DNA of 13,163 nucleotides from Gaiellales bacterium (GTDB lineage Bacteria > Actinomycetota > Thermoleophilia > Gaiellales > F1-60-MAGs149): the NCBI GenBank assembly GCA_030831375.1, contig JAURLF010000211.1, forward strand, positions 1 to 13,163, in the 5' to 3' direction. Shown here piece by piece: positions 1 through 6,197 of this stretch. Position 1 is the stretch's first letter. Each line of letters starts with the position of its first letter. The notes under the pieces are model-generated. The model saw nothing but the letters and a program-made list of their open reading frames with translations, was not told where the DNA came from and made no database searches. The position numbers were made by a program, and so were the translations under genes.

Positions 1-639
1 GAGGCGGACTGGAAGCTGATCGGCGAGAACTTCATGGAGTACTACCACCTGCCGTGGGTCCATCCCGCGCTGGTCAAGGTCTCGCCGATGGACGACCACT
101 ACCGCTGGCAGGGCCCCGGCAAGTACGTCGGCTTCTGCACGTGGCCGGTCGCGCCGAACACCGACGACGGCGGCTGGAAGGGCCTGCCGCCCGTCACGTT
201 CGTCGAGGGCCAGGACGCCGAGGCCGCGCGCTTCGTCTGGCTCTACCCGAACATCGCCATCAACGTGATGGCCAACCACGTCTTCCTGCTGCTGGCCCGT
301 CCTGATGGCCCGGGCCGCACGGCGGAGGTCGCATACCTGCTGACCCATCCTGAGTCGGTCGCGGCGAGCGCCGACCCCGAGGGCGACATCGAGTCGCTGA
401 TGGCCTTCTGGGACGAGGTCAACAAGGAGGACATCGGCATCGTCGAGCGGGTCCAGGACGGCCTCCGCAACCCCGCCTACGAGGGCGGTCGCATGTGCTA
501 CCGCTTCGAGGAGTCGTGCCACCGCTTCCAGAACATGGTGATCGACTCGATGCTCGGCGTCCGCGACGTGCCGCCGGGCGACGATGCGGAGACGGTGCGC
601 ATGTTCGGACCGCGCGACGCGGCCGCCGACCGCGGCTAG
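1..639 (+). CDS. Rieske-type aromatic-ring-hydroxylating oxygenase alpha subunit, C-terminal catalytic part (5' end outside window)
   Basis: The frame is open from base 1 and ends at TAG 637-639, leaving 212 residues of a protein whose start and Rieske [2Fe-2S] domain lie upstream. What remains is the mononuclear-iron catalytic domain. It opens with the helix NFMEYYHLPWVHP, where His16 and His21 of the visible fragment fit the two iron-binding histidines (family pattern ENF-x-E-x-YH-x4-HP). The carboxylate ligand is probably Asp144 in NKEDIGIVERVQ, and the tail contains the SCHRFQ segment. These features resemble the choline/glycine-betaine/carnitine monooxygenase branch of the family, which hydroxylates quaternary amines using electrons from a reductase partner. 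No reductase is visible here. The family assignment is firm; the substrate is an inference. The next gene follows after 30 bases. Confidence 0.88.
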   Translation, partial: EADWKLIGENFMEYYHLPWVHPALVKVSPMDDHYRWQGPGKYVGFCTWPVAPNTDDGGWKGLPPVTFVEGQDAEAARFVWLYPNIAINVMANHVFLLLARPDGPGRTAEVAYLLTHPESVAASADPEGDIESLMAFWDEVNKEDIGIVERVQDGLRNPAYEGGRMCYRFEESCHRFQNMVIDSMLGVRDVPPGDDAETVRMFGPRDAAADRG

Positions 640-656
640 GCGCGTCCCGGATGACG

Positions 657-662
657 TAACGT
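657..662 (+). promoter_or_regulatory. Possible -10 element (TAACGT) of a leaderless ion-channel transcript
   Basis: TAACGT fits the actinobacterial TAnnnT -10 pattern and lies exactly 7 bases before the GTG at 670, so transcription would begin at or next to the start codon. No Shine-Dalgarno sequence is visible before that GTG, and no convincing -35 was found. This is suggestive only. Confidence 0.35.
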
Positions 663-669
663 CCGGCCC

Positions 670-1482
670 GTGGACGGCGATCCCGCACCGGGGTACCGAG
701 AGCGCGAGCGGCGCTTCGTCACCCGCCGCTGGCTCGACGCCACGGACGACCGCAACGTCGTGATCGCGCCGGTCCTGTCCGTCATCGCGTTCGCGCTGAT
801 CGCCGTCGGCGACGCCTCGATCTTCACGCGCATCCTCGCGCTGCTCGTACAGGTCCTGCTGTTCCAGATCGTCGTCACGGCGCACATCCGCAACCCGCGC
901 CTACGGCGCATGCTCTACATCGCCGCCCCGGTCGCGGTGGTCGGGTGCGTAGCGCTGATCGGCGCGATCGCCGTCCTCGTCGATGACGGGGCGGGCCGCT
1001 CGGCAACGGGGCTGTTCAGCGCGGCACTGGCGATCGGCGTGATCGTCCGCCTGTTCGGCCGCGTCATCCGGGCGCCCGTCGTCAACCTGCGCGTCGTCGG
1101 CGACGCGATCGCCGTCTACCTGATGATGGGCCTGACGTTCGCGTACCTCTACCTCGCGATCGACGCGGTCCGCGGCCAGGACTTCTTCGTGCAGGGCCCG
1201 CAGCATGCGTACGTCTTCCTCTACTTCTCGTACATCACGCTGGCCACGGTCGGCTACGGCGACTTCACGGCCGCCGATGCCCTCGGGCGCCTGCTCGCGA
1301 TGCTCGAGGGCCTGATCGGCCAGCTGTACCTCGTGACGGTGCTGGCCCTGATCGTCTCGAACCTCGGTCGGCGCCGCGACCCGCAGGCAGACCGCGCGCG
1401 GATGCGCGAGGGCGGCGTGCTCGAGGAGACGACCGAGGGCGACGAGACGCCCGGGGCCGGGGCCCCGGGCGGCACCACCTAG
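670..1482 (+). CDS. Six-helix potassium-channel-like membrane protein (Ion_trans_2 type pore)
   Basis: A 270-residue integral membrane protein. The canonical K+ selectivity filter TVGYGD is at residues 193-198, preceded by the pore helix YVFLYFSYITLA. Hydrophobic segments fall near 31-47, 52-72, 82-104, 112-133, 142-164 and, after the pore, 207-231. This gives six helices with the pore between the fifth and sixth. The fourth helix has only scattered arginines (127, 131, 134) and no regular every-third-residue S4 pattern, so voltage gating is not supported. The C-terminus is a short acidic, Gly/Pro-rich tail without an RCK/TrkA_N domain. GTG 670 is chosen because it gives a short charged cytoplasmic N-terminus and sits 7 bases after a TAnnnT element. 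The likely role is potassium conductance; the physiological trigger is unknown. Its stop codon overlaps that of the convergent helicase. Confidence 0.85.
   Translation: MDGDPAPGYRERERRFVTRRWLDATDDRNVVIAPVLSVIAFALIAVGDASIFTRILALLVQVLLFQIVVTAHIRNPRLRRMLYIAAPVAVVGCVALIGAIAVLVDDGAGRSATGLFSAALAIGVIVRLFGRVIRAPVVNLRVVGDAIAVYLMMGLTFAYLYLAIDAVRGQDFFVQGPQHAYVFLYFSYITLATVGYGDFTAADALGRLLAMLEGLIGQLYLVTVLALIVSNLGRRRDPQADRARMREGGVLEETTEGDETPGAGAPGGTT
1449..1470. terminator. GC-rich perfect inverted repeat at the convergent channel/helicase ends (possible terminator)
   Basis: Two perfect 10-base arms (GCCCGGGGCC and GGCCCCGGGC) are separated by 2 bases, inside the last codons of the channel gene and just beyond the helicase stop. 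As RNA it would form about an 8-bp GC stem with a small loop. There is no U-tract, as is common for actinobacterial terminators. Because the two genes converge with overlapping stops, any terminator has to lie within coding sequence, which makes this a reasonable bidirectional candidate. Confidence 0.4.
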
Positions 1483-2810
1483 GCGGTCGCGGCCTTCGCG
1501 CGGCGGCGCCGGCGGTGGCGGGGCGTCGCGGCCTTCGCGCCGGCGGGCCGCTGGCGCCGCTGGCCGTCGTGCGGATGCGGATGCCCGGCCTTCGGCTTCG
1601 GCTGCGCCTCGCCGCCGGGCTGCGTGGCAGGGGCGGCCGGCTCGGCGACGGGCTCGCGGCGCGCGTCGACCCGGACGGGGCGGACGGCGCCGAGCACGTC
1701 GAGGTCGGGCGCGGTGATCTGGGCGTCGGAGCCGACCTTGCCGAGCAGCTTGCGCACGGCGTGCTCGTCCTGCTTGGCCACGAGGCCGACGACGATGCCG
1801 GGCTCGCCGGCACGGCCGGTGCGGCCCGAGCGGTGCACCCAGTCGGCGGGGTCAGCCGGCGGGTCGAAGTGGACGACGCAGGCGACCTGGTCGACGTGGA
1901 TCCCGCGCGCCGCGACATCCGTGGCGACGAGGACCGGCAACCGTCCGCTGGTGAAGGCCTGCAGGGCGCGGTCGCGCTGGTTCTGCGCACGCCCGCCGTG
2001 CAGGTTGGCGGCGCCGACGCCCGCCGCGTTGAGCTTCTTGGCGAGGCGATCGACGCCGTGGCGCGTCCGGCAGAAGGCGATCACGGTGCCGGTGCGGAGC
2101 ACGATGTCGATCAGGAGGTCGACGCGCTGGTCCTGCTTGACGCGCCAGACGTGCGTGACGACCTCGCCGACGGAGCGCGCCTCGGCCGCCGCCTCGTGGC
2201 GGACGGGGTCGCGCTGGTAGTCGCGCGCGACCTTCTCGACCTCGCCGTCGAGCGTGGCGGAGAAGAGCAGGGTCTGACGGTCCGGCCGGACCTGGTCGAG
2301 CAGGCGCCGCACGACGGGCAGGAAGCCCATGTCGGCCATCCGGTCGGCCTCGTCGAGCACGACGATGCCGACATCGGAGAGGTCGACATCGCGACGCTGG
2401 ATGAGGTCCTCGAGCCGGCCGGGGCAGGCGACGAGGATGTCGACGCCGCGCCGCAGTGCGTTGGTCTGGGCGCCGTAGCCGACGCCGCCGTAGGCGACGG
2501 CGACGCGGCGCTTGCGGGCGCCGGCAAGCGGCTCGACCTCGCGGCTGATCTGGTCGGCCAGCTCGCGGGTCGGGGCGAGGATCAGCGCCGTCGGGCGCTT
2601 GGGCTTCGCCTCCGTCGCGCGGGCTGCGACGGCGAGGCCGAAGGCGATGGTCTTGCCCGAGCCGGTCGGCGCCTTGCCCATCACGTCGCGCCCGGCGAGG
2701 GCGTCGGGGAGGGTGGCGGCCTGGATCGGGAAGGCCGAGTCGATGCCGCGGCGCGAGAGCACGGCGGCGAGGTCGGCGGGCACGCCGAGGTCGGTGAAGC
2801 TGAATTGCAC
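1479..2810 (-). CDS. DEAD-box ATP-dependent RNA helicase (RhlE-like)
   Basis: A 443-residue helicase on the minus strand. All the diagnostic motifs are present in order: Q-motif region FPIQ (27-30), motif I APTGSGKT (47-54), PTRELA (80-85), CPGRL (129-133), DEAD (153-156), SAT (184-186), IAFCRTR (244-250), ATDVAARG (296-303) and HRSGRTGRAG (326-335). The tail from about 385 is low complexity, His/Pro-rich then strongly basic (RHRRRRRAK near 431-439), as in RNA-binding tails of RhlE-type helicases. The role is ATP-driven unwinding of RNA duplexes in ribosome assembly, RNA decay or cold adaptation. The GTG at 2808-2810 is chosen because AGGAG (minus strand, 2820-2816) precedes it by 5 bases and it begins directly with the FSFTDLG lead-in of the family. 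The open frame continues far upstream without any family similarity. The stop overlaps the channel's stop by 3 bases. Confidence 0.95.
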   Translation of the reverse strand: MQFSFTDLGVPADLAAVLSRRGIDSAFPIQAATLPDALAGRDVMGKAPTGSGKTIAFGLAVAARATEAKPKRPTALILAPTRELADQISREVEPLAGARKRRVAVAYGGVGYGAQTNALRRGVDILVACPGRLEDLIQRRDVDLSDVGIVVLDEADRMADMGFLPVVRRLLDQVRPDRQTLLFSATLDGEVEKVARDYQRDPVRHEAAAEARSVGEVVTHVWRVKQDQRVDLLIDIVLRTGTVIAFCRTRHGVDRLAKKLNAAGVGAANLHGGRAQNQRDRALQAFTSGRLPVLVATDVAARGIHVDQVACVVHFDPPADPADWVHRSGRTGRAGEPGIVVGLVAKQDEHAVRKLLGKVGSDAQITAPDLDVLGAVRPVRVDARREPVAEPAAPATQPGGEAQPKPKAGHPHPHDGQRRQRPAGAKAATPRHRRRRRAKAATA

Positions 2811-2815
2811 GGGAA

Positions 2816-2820
2816 CTCCT
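2816..2820 (-). promoter_or_regulatory. Ribosome binding site of the helicase (AGGAG)
   Basis: AGGAG on the minus strand lies 5 bases before the GTG at 2810. It decides the start: the same open frame runs on upstream for some 2 kb, but only here do a ribosome binding site and the family's N-terminus coincide. Confidence 0.75.
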
Positions 2821-2821
2821 G

Positions 2822-2893
2822 TCGAGCGTCGCGCGCTCGAGTGGATTCCAGAGCGGGCGCGTTCCAGCGGGGAACGCCGGCTTCTTCGCCGGC
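2822..2893 (-). repeat. Three inverted repeats in the helicase 5' leader / divergent intergenic region
   Basis: Between the divergent helicase and cystathionine gamma-synthase-like genes there are three hairpin-capable repeats. The first has arms TCGAGCG/CGCTCGA at 2822-2828 and 2834-2840; the second GTTCC/GGAAC at 2861-2865 and 2871-2875; the third GCCGGC/GCCGGC at 2876-2881 and 2888-2893 around TTCTTC. If the helicase is transcribed from the TACCGT element on the minus strand near 2917-2912, all three lie in its untranslated leader, the first immediately before the ribosome binding site. They could be RNA structures or protein operators; the sequence alone does not tell which. Confidence 0.4.
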
Positions 2894-2947
2894 ACCGCGG
2901 AACGTCCTCCCACGGTATCACCGGTCGGCCGCGCCGGCGCCGGACGG

Positions 2948-2953
2948 TATCGT
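2948..2953 (+). promoter_or_regulatory. Possible -10 element (TATCGT) of a leaderless transcript
   Basis: TATCGT ends exactly 7 bases before the ATG at 2961, placing transcription initiation at about the A of the start codon. No Shine-Dalgarno sequence precedes the ATG, which fits leaderless translation. The octamer ACGGTATC that contains it (2944-2951) also occurs at 2912-2919; read on the minus strand, that copy gives TACCGT, a candidate -10 for the helicase. Confidence 0.4.
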
Positions 2954-2960
2954 GCCGCCC

Positions 2961-4067
2961 ATGGAGCTGCGGCCCGACACGGAGATCGTGCACGGCGGGC
3001 GCCCGCAGGGCGCCGGTTCGACCCTCAACCACCCGGTGGTCCTCAACTCGACGTACCGGGCGGGCGGGCCGCGCGGCTACGGCCGCTCGGGCAACGAGAC
3101 ATGGGACGCGCTCGAGGAGGTCGTGGGCACCCTCGAGGGAGGCGAGGCCGTCGCCTTCGCGAGCGGCATCGCCGCCGTCACCGCCGTGCTCGACCAGGTG
3201 CCGCCCGGCGGCGCCGTGGTGTCGTCGAAGCCGATCTACATGGGCACGTGGGGCCAGCTGGAGGAGCGCGCCGCGCAGGGCCGGATCGAGGTCCGCTACG
3301 TCGACATCGCCGACGCGTCCGGGGTGCTCGACGCCGCCCGCGGCGCCGCGCTGATCTGGCTGGAGACGCCGTCGAACCCGACGCTCGAGATCGCCGACAT
3401 CGCGGCGATCGCCGCGGGGCGCGACGCGGGCACGCGGCTCGTCGTCGACGGCACGTTCACCTCGCCGCTCCTGCAGCGCCCGCTCGACCTCGGCGCGGAT
3501 GTCGTCGTGCACAGCGCGACCAAGCTGATCGGCGGCCACGCCGACCTCCTGCTCGGGCTCGCGGTCGGCGACGCCGCCTGCGCCGAGGCGATGCGCGCGC
3601 ACCGCACCGACTACGGCGCGGTGCCCGGCGCGCTCGAGGCGTTCCTCGCCCTGCGCGGCCTGCGCACCCTGGCCGTGCGGCTCGAGCGCGCCCAGGCGAA
3701 CGCCGCGGCGATCGCCGCCTTCCTCGACGCCGACCCGCGGGTCGCGCGCGTCCTCTACCCGGGGCTCGTGGCGCATCCCGGCCACGCGGTGGCGGCCCGC
3801 CAGATGGCGGGCTTCGGGACGATGCTGTCCTTCGAGCTCGTCGGCGAGCCAGAGCGCGCAACCGCGCTCTGCCAGGCGGTGCGCGTCCTCGGGCACGCGA
3901 CCAGCCTCGGCGGCGTCGAGTCGCTCGTCGAGCACCGCGGGGCGAAGGACTGGGAGCGGCGGATGGGCACCCCGCCGGGGCTGATTCGGCTGTCGGCCGG
4001 GATCGAGCACCCCGACGACCTCATCGCCGACCTCGGGCAGGCGCTCGCGGCGGCCTGCGGCGGCTGA
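2961..4067 (+). CDS. PLP-dependent cystathionine gamma-synthase/lyase-like enzyme (Cys/Met metabolism family)
   Basis: A 368-residue protein of the Cys/Met metabolism PLP family (fold type I). Visible landmarks are the N-terminal TEIVHGG (8-13), SGIAAV (68-73), the catalytic-tyrosine segment IYMGTW (Tyr93), ETPSNP (135-140), VDGTF (162-166), the PLP-lysine motif SATKLIGGHAD (Lys188) and the C-terminal GGVESL...RLSAGIEHPDDLI region. Family members carry out gamma- or beta-replacement and elimination on homoserine esters, cystathionine, methionine or cysteine. Two motifs deviate: the usual Y-x-R-x-x-NPT reads YGRSGNET, and the usual VDNTF reads VDGTF. The exact reaction is therefore uncertain. 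ATG 2961 fits the family N-terminus; an in-frame GTG at 2952 is less likely. A small gene follows after 12 bases and is probably co-transcribed. Confidence 0.9.
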   Translation: MELRPDTEIVHGGRPQGAGSTLNHPVVLNSTYRAGGPRGYGRSGNETWDALEEVVGTLEGGEAVAFASGIAAVTAVLDQVPPGGAVVSSKPIYMGTWGQLEERAAQGRIEVRYVDIADASGVLDAARGAALIWLETPSNPTLEIADIAAIAAGRDAGTRLVVDGTFTSPLLQRPLDLGADVVVHSATKLIGGHADLLLGLAVGDAACAEAMRAHRTDYGAVPGALEAFLALRGLRTLAVRLERAQANAAAIAAFLDADPRVARVLYPGLVAHPGHAVAARQMAGFGTMLSFELVGEPERATALCQAVRVLGHATSLGGVESLVEHRGAKDWERRMGTPPGLIRLSAGIEHPDDLIADLGQALAAACGG

Positions 4068-4079
4068 CCGGGGCGCCGG

Positions 4080-4706
4080 GTGGCGAGGGACCTCCCGATC
4101 GCGAAGCTGCTGGCGGAGCTCGGCTACCGCACGGACGCCGCACAGGCCGCCGCCCGCGCGGCGCTCGAGCACGACGGCGTCACGCGGCCCGGCAAGGAGC
4201 GCATCGCGGAGTGGAAGCGGCCGGACGCGGAGGCCGTGCTCGCGGCGCGCGTGGCGCTGCTGTGCCCCGCCTGCCGGGAGGCCGGCCTCGGCACGGACGT
4301 GCCGGACCCGGTCGAGGCGGGAACGGGCGACCGCTGCTGGGTCTGCGAGGGCAGCGCGAACCGCCGCGGAGCGCTCGCCTTCGAGCGGGCGTGCGCGCGG
4401 GCCGGGTTCCGGCGGGTGATCGTGGTCGGCGGCAGCCCCGACATCCGACGCGAGCTGCCGGGCCTCCTGCCCGGCCTCGACCTGCGCGTGGTCGACGGCA
4501 CGGTCGCGCGGCCCGGCCGCGACGTCCAGCGCGAGGCGGACGGGGCCGATCTCGTGCTGCTGCTCGGCTCGACCGAGCTCAACCACACGGTCTCGGCGAC
4601 CTGGGCGGGGCCCAAGACCGTGGCGACCCAGTCCCGGGGGATCTCGGCGTTCCTGCTCGAGGCGGCGGCGAAGGTCGGCGACCGCGCCGGGCGCGCTGGA
4701 CGCTGA
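4080..4706 (+). CDS. Uncharacterised protein with CxxC zinc-ribbon-like pairs and a DUF2325-like C-terminal half
   Basis: A 208-residue soluble protein without a confident family. Two cysteine pairs, CPAC (62-65) and CWVC (86-89), could bind one zinc. The C-terminal half has an alternating strand/helix pattern: VIVVGGS (113-119), LRVVDG (135-140), ADLVLLLGSTELNHTVS (156-172), KTVATQSRGISAFL (179-192). The order GG...DG...ADLV...NH/SH...SRG recalls DUF2325, small Rossmann-like proteins that begin with a GG-containing strand. That likeness is from memory and weak. The N-terminal 45 residues are helical and charged. GTG 4080 is the most plausible start, 12 bases after the preceding stop, with no strong ribosome binding site; co-translation with the PLP enzyme is likely. 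Function unknown. Confidence 0.7.
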   Translation: MARDLPIAKLLAELGYRTDAAQAAARAALEHDGVTRPGKERIAEWKRPDAEAVLAARVALLCPACREAGLGTDVPDPVEAGTGDRCWVCEGSANRRGALAFERACARAGFRRVIVVGGSPDIRRELPGLLPGLDLRVVDGTVARPGRDVQREADGADLVLLLGSTELNHTVSATWAGPKTVATQSRGISAFLLEAAAKVGDRAGRAGR

Positions 4707-4719
4707 CCCGGCCGGCCGG

Positions 4720-4725
4720 TAGCCT
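4720..4725 (+). promoter_or_regulatory. Possible -10 element (TAGCCT) for the amine oxidase
   Basis: TAGCCT fits TAnnnT and would start RNA near 4732. That gives a short leader containing the GGGAGG ribosome binding site at 4738-4743, 6 bases before the ATG at 4750. No clear -35 is seen. Confidence 0.3.
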
Positions 4726-4749
4726 GACCATGAGGTCGGGAGGCGCGGC

Positions 4750-6033
4750 ATGCATGACGTGATCGTGATCGGGGCGGGGTTCGCGGGCTGCGCGGCGGCG
4801 CGCGAGGTGCGCCGCGCCGGGCGCGAGCCGCTGATCATCGAGGCCCGCGACCGCATCGGCGGCCGCACCTGGACGGACGACTGGGACGGCCAGCGGTTCG
4901 AGCGCGGCGGCAACTACTTCCACTGGTTCCAGCCGCACGTCTGGACCGAGATCACGGCCGCGGGCGTCACGGCCCTGGCTCCGCCGGTCGGCGACGCCGT
5001 GCACTGGACCGTCAATGATGAGGTCCGCACAGGCTCCCGGGAGGAGCGCGAGGCGCTCAACGAGTCGGCCTGGGCCAAGTACAACGAGGGCTCGTGGGCG
5101 ATCCTCCCCGAGCCCCACGCCCCGCTGCGGCACCCGGACCGGATCGCCCGGCTCGACGGGATGACGATCCAGCAGCGGATCGACGAGCTCGACCTGACCG
5201 ACGACGAGCGCGCGCTCCTGATGGTGGAGTGCCAGGGCGTCGCCAGCGGCCACCTCGATGACGCCGGCGCCCTCTCGGTGCTGCGCTGGCACGCGCTGTC
5301 GGGACACACCCTCGCCAACACCCAGGAGACCGCCGGCGGCTACACGGTCGCGGAGGGGACGATCGGGTTCCTGCAGCCGATCCTCGACGCCGCCGCCTGC
5401 GAGCTGCGGCTCGAGGCGCCGGTCGAGGCGGTCGAGCAGGACGGCGACCGCGTGATCGTCACGCTGCGCTCCGGCGAGGCGCTGCCGGCTCGGGCCTGCG
5501 TGGTCACGGCGCCGCTCAACGCGCTCGGGTCGATCCGCTTCGAGCCGGGCCTGAGCGAGGTCAAGCGCTCCGGCATCGCGCTCGGCCAGGCCGGCATCGG
5601 CAGCAAGGTGATGCTGAAGGTGCGCACGCCCGGGGGCCCCGTGTCCGGCATGCACCCGGACCACCCCTTCGGCTTCATCGGCACGATCTTCGACCTGCCC
5701 GGCGACGAGCAGATCCTCGTCTGCTTCGGCAACGACGGTGCCGCGATCGTCCACGACGACCTCGCCTGGGCCCAGCGCGAGCTGGACCGCGCGATCCCCG
5801 GCTGCGAGGTGGTCGGCATGAACTGCCACGACTGGCTCGGCGACGAGTACTCCCGCGGCACGTGGGGGATCCACCGCCCGGGCTGGTACGCGACGCACCA
5901 CGCGGAGATGCAGCGGCCCGAGGGACGCGTGATCCTCGCCAACTCGGACTTCGCCGACGGCTGGGCCGGCTTCGTCGACGGCGCACTCGAGTCGGGCAAG
6001 CGGGGCGGCGCCTGGGCCGCCCGCGTCGACTGA
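4750..6033 (+). CDS. Flavin-containing amine oxidase (FAD-dependent monoamine oxidase-like)
   Basis: A 427-residue FAD enzyme. It begins with the dinucleotide-binding fold DVIVIGAGFAGCAAAREVRRAG (GxGxxG at 8-13), with Glu31 ending the second strand, followed by the amine-oxidase signature ARDRIGGRTWT (32-42). The C-terminal FAD segment GRVILANSDFADGWAGFVDGALESG lies near 392-416. These features place it with monoamine/polyamine oxidases, which oxidise an amine to an imine (hydrolysed to aldehyde and ammonia) with O2 as acceptor, giving H2O2. No signal peptide is visible, so it should be cytoplasmic. The length is normal. The start is supported by GGGAGG 6 bases upstream. It has its own candidate promoter and is followed by a hairpin, so it appears separate from the microcompartment operon, although a metabolic link through amine substrates is conceivable. 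Substrate unknown. Confidence 0.88.
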   Translation: MHDVIVIGAGFAGCAAAREVRRAGREPLIIEARDRIGGRTWTDDWDGQRFERGGNYFHWFQPHVWTEITAAGVTALAPPVGDAVHWTVNDEVRTGSREEREALNESAWAKYNEGSWAILPEPHAPLRHPDRIARLDGMTIQQRIDELDLTDDERALLMVECQGVASGHLDDAGALSVLRWHALSGHTLANTQETAGGYTVAEGTIGFLQPILDAAACELRLEAPVEAVEQDGDRVIVTLRSGEALPARACVVTAPLNALGSIRFEPGLSEVKRSGIALGQAGIGSKVMLKVRTPGGPVSGMHPDHPFGFIGTIFDLPGDEQILVCFGNDGAAIVHDDLAWAQRELDRAIPGCEVVGMNCHDWLGDEYSRGTWGIHRPGWYATHHAEMQRPEGRVILANSDFADGWAGFVDGALESGKRGGAWAARVD

Positions 6034-6034
6034 G

Positions 6035-6057
6035 CCGGGCGCCCGCGCCGCGCCCGG
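6035..6057 (+). terminator. GC hairpin just after the amine oxidase stop (probable terminator)
   Basis: Arms CCGGGCGC (6035-6042) and GCGCCCGG (6050-6057) are perfectly complementary around a 7-base loop, one base after the stop codon. No T-tract follows, which is common in high-GC actinobacteria. Its position isolates the amine oxidase gene from the regulated promoter downstream. Confidence 0.55.
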
Positions 6058-6128
6058 AGGCGTCCGCGCCGGGCCTGCGTCCGCCTGCGCGAATTCGGCC
6101 TGCAAACGGATCGATTCGGTGACACTTT

Positions 6129-6154
6129 TCAGACCGATTTGCAATTCGGTCTGA
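6129..6154. promoter_or_regulatory. 26-bp near-perfect palindrome, probable operator of the microcompartment operon
   Basis: Arms TCAGACCGA (6129-6137) and TCGGTCTGA (6146-6154) are perfect reverse complements, and the central TTGCAA (6139-6144) is itself palindromic. Only the T/T pair at 6138/6145 breaks the symmetry. It lies 44-69 bases before the first gene and sits on the -35 region of the candidate promoter, as expected for a repressor site. Such a site suits a dimeric helix-turn-helix regulator (GntR, TetR or similar), but no regulator gene is in this window. Confidence 0.7.
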
Positions 6155-6167
6155 TTTTCGGTACAGT
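6139..6167 (+). promoter_or_regulatory. Candidate promoter of the microcompartment operon (TTGCAA-N17-TACAGT)
   Basis: A -35-like TTGCAA (6139-6144) and a -10-like TACAGT (6162-6167) each match 4 of 6 consensus bases and are spaced by the ideal 17 bp, in the only locally AT-rich stretch of the window. Initiation would fall near 6174, giving a leader of about 24 bases with GAGAGG (6185-6190) 7 bases before the ATG at 6198. The -35 coincides with the centre of the palindrome. Confidence 0.55.
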
Positions 6168-6197
6168 CTGCGGCACCGAGAGCTGAGAGGTCGACGG

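Larger units (their letters stand above)
6116..6179 (+). repeat. TCGGT-N12-ACCGA inverted pairs repeated with 42-bp spacing
   Basis: TCGGT at 6116-6120 faces ACCGA at 6133-6137 across 12 bases, and TCGGT at 6158-6162 faces ACCGA at 6175-6179 across 12 bases. The two pairs are displaced by exactly 42 bp, about four helical turns. A further TCGGT at 6146-6150 pairs with ACCGA 6133-6137 to form the core of the palindrome. The arrangement looks like a multi-site operator for a dimeric regulator that binds TCGGT half-sites. The half-site is only 5 bases long, so chance contributes. Confidence 0.4.

Noticed and set aside
1515..2960. Long + strand open frame leading into the PLP enzyme gene
   Set aside because: It is antisense to the helicase, which has every motif intact. 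The PLP family N-terminus begins at 2961.
1479..4913. A 1144-codon open frame on the minus strand
   Set aside because: Only the part below 2810 is the DEAD-box helicase. The upstream extension is antisense to the PLP enzyme and small-protein genes, has no family features and consists of high-GC out-of-frame residues. A ribosome binding site and family N-terminus fix the start at 2810.
6085..6110. A second full operator copy (TCGGCCTGCAAACGG area)
   Set aside because: It shares TGCAA and CGG with the main palindrome but lacks symmetrical arms; at most it is a degenerate half-site.
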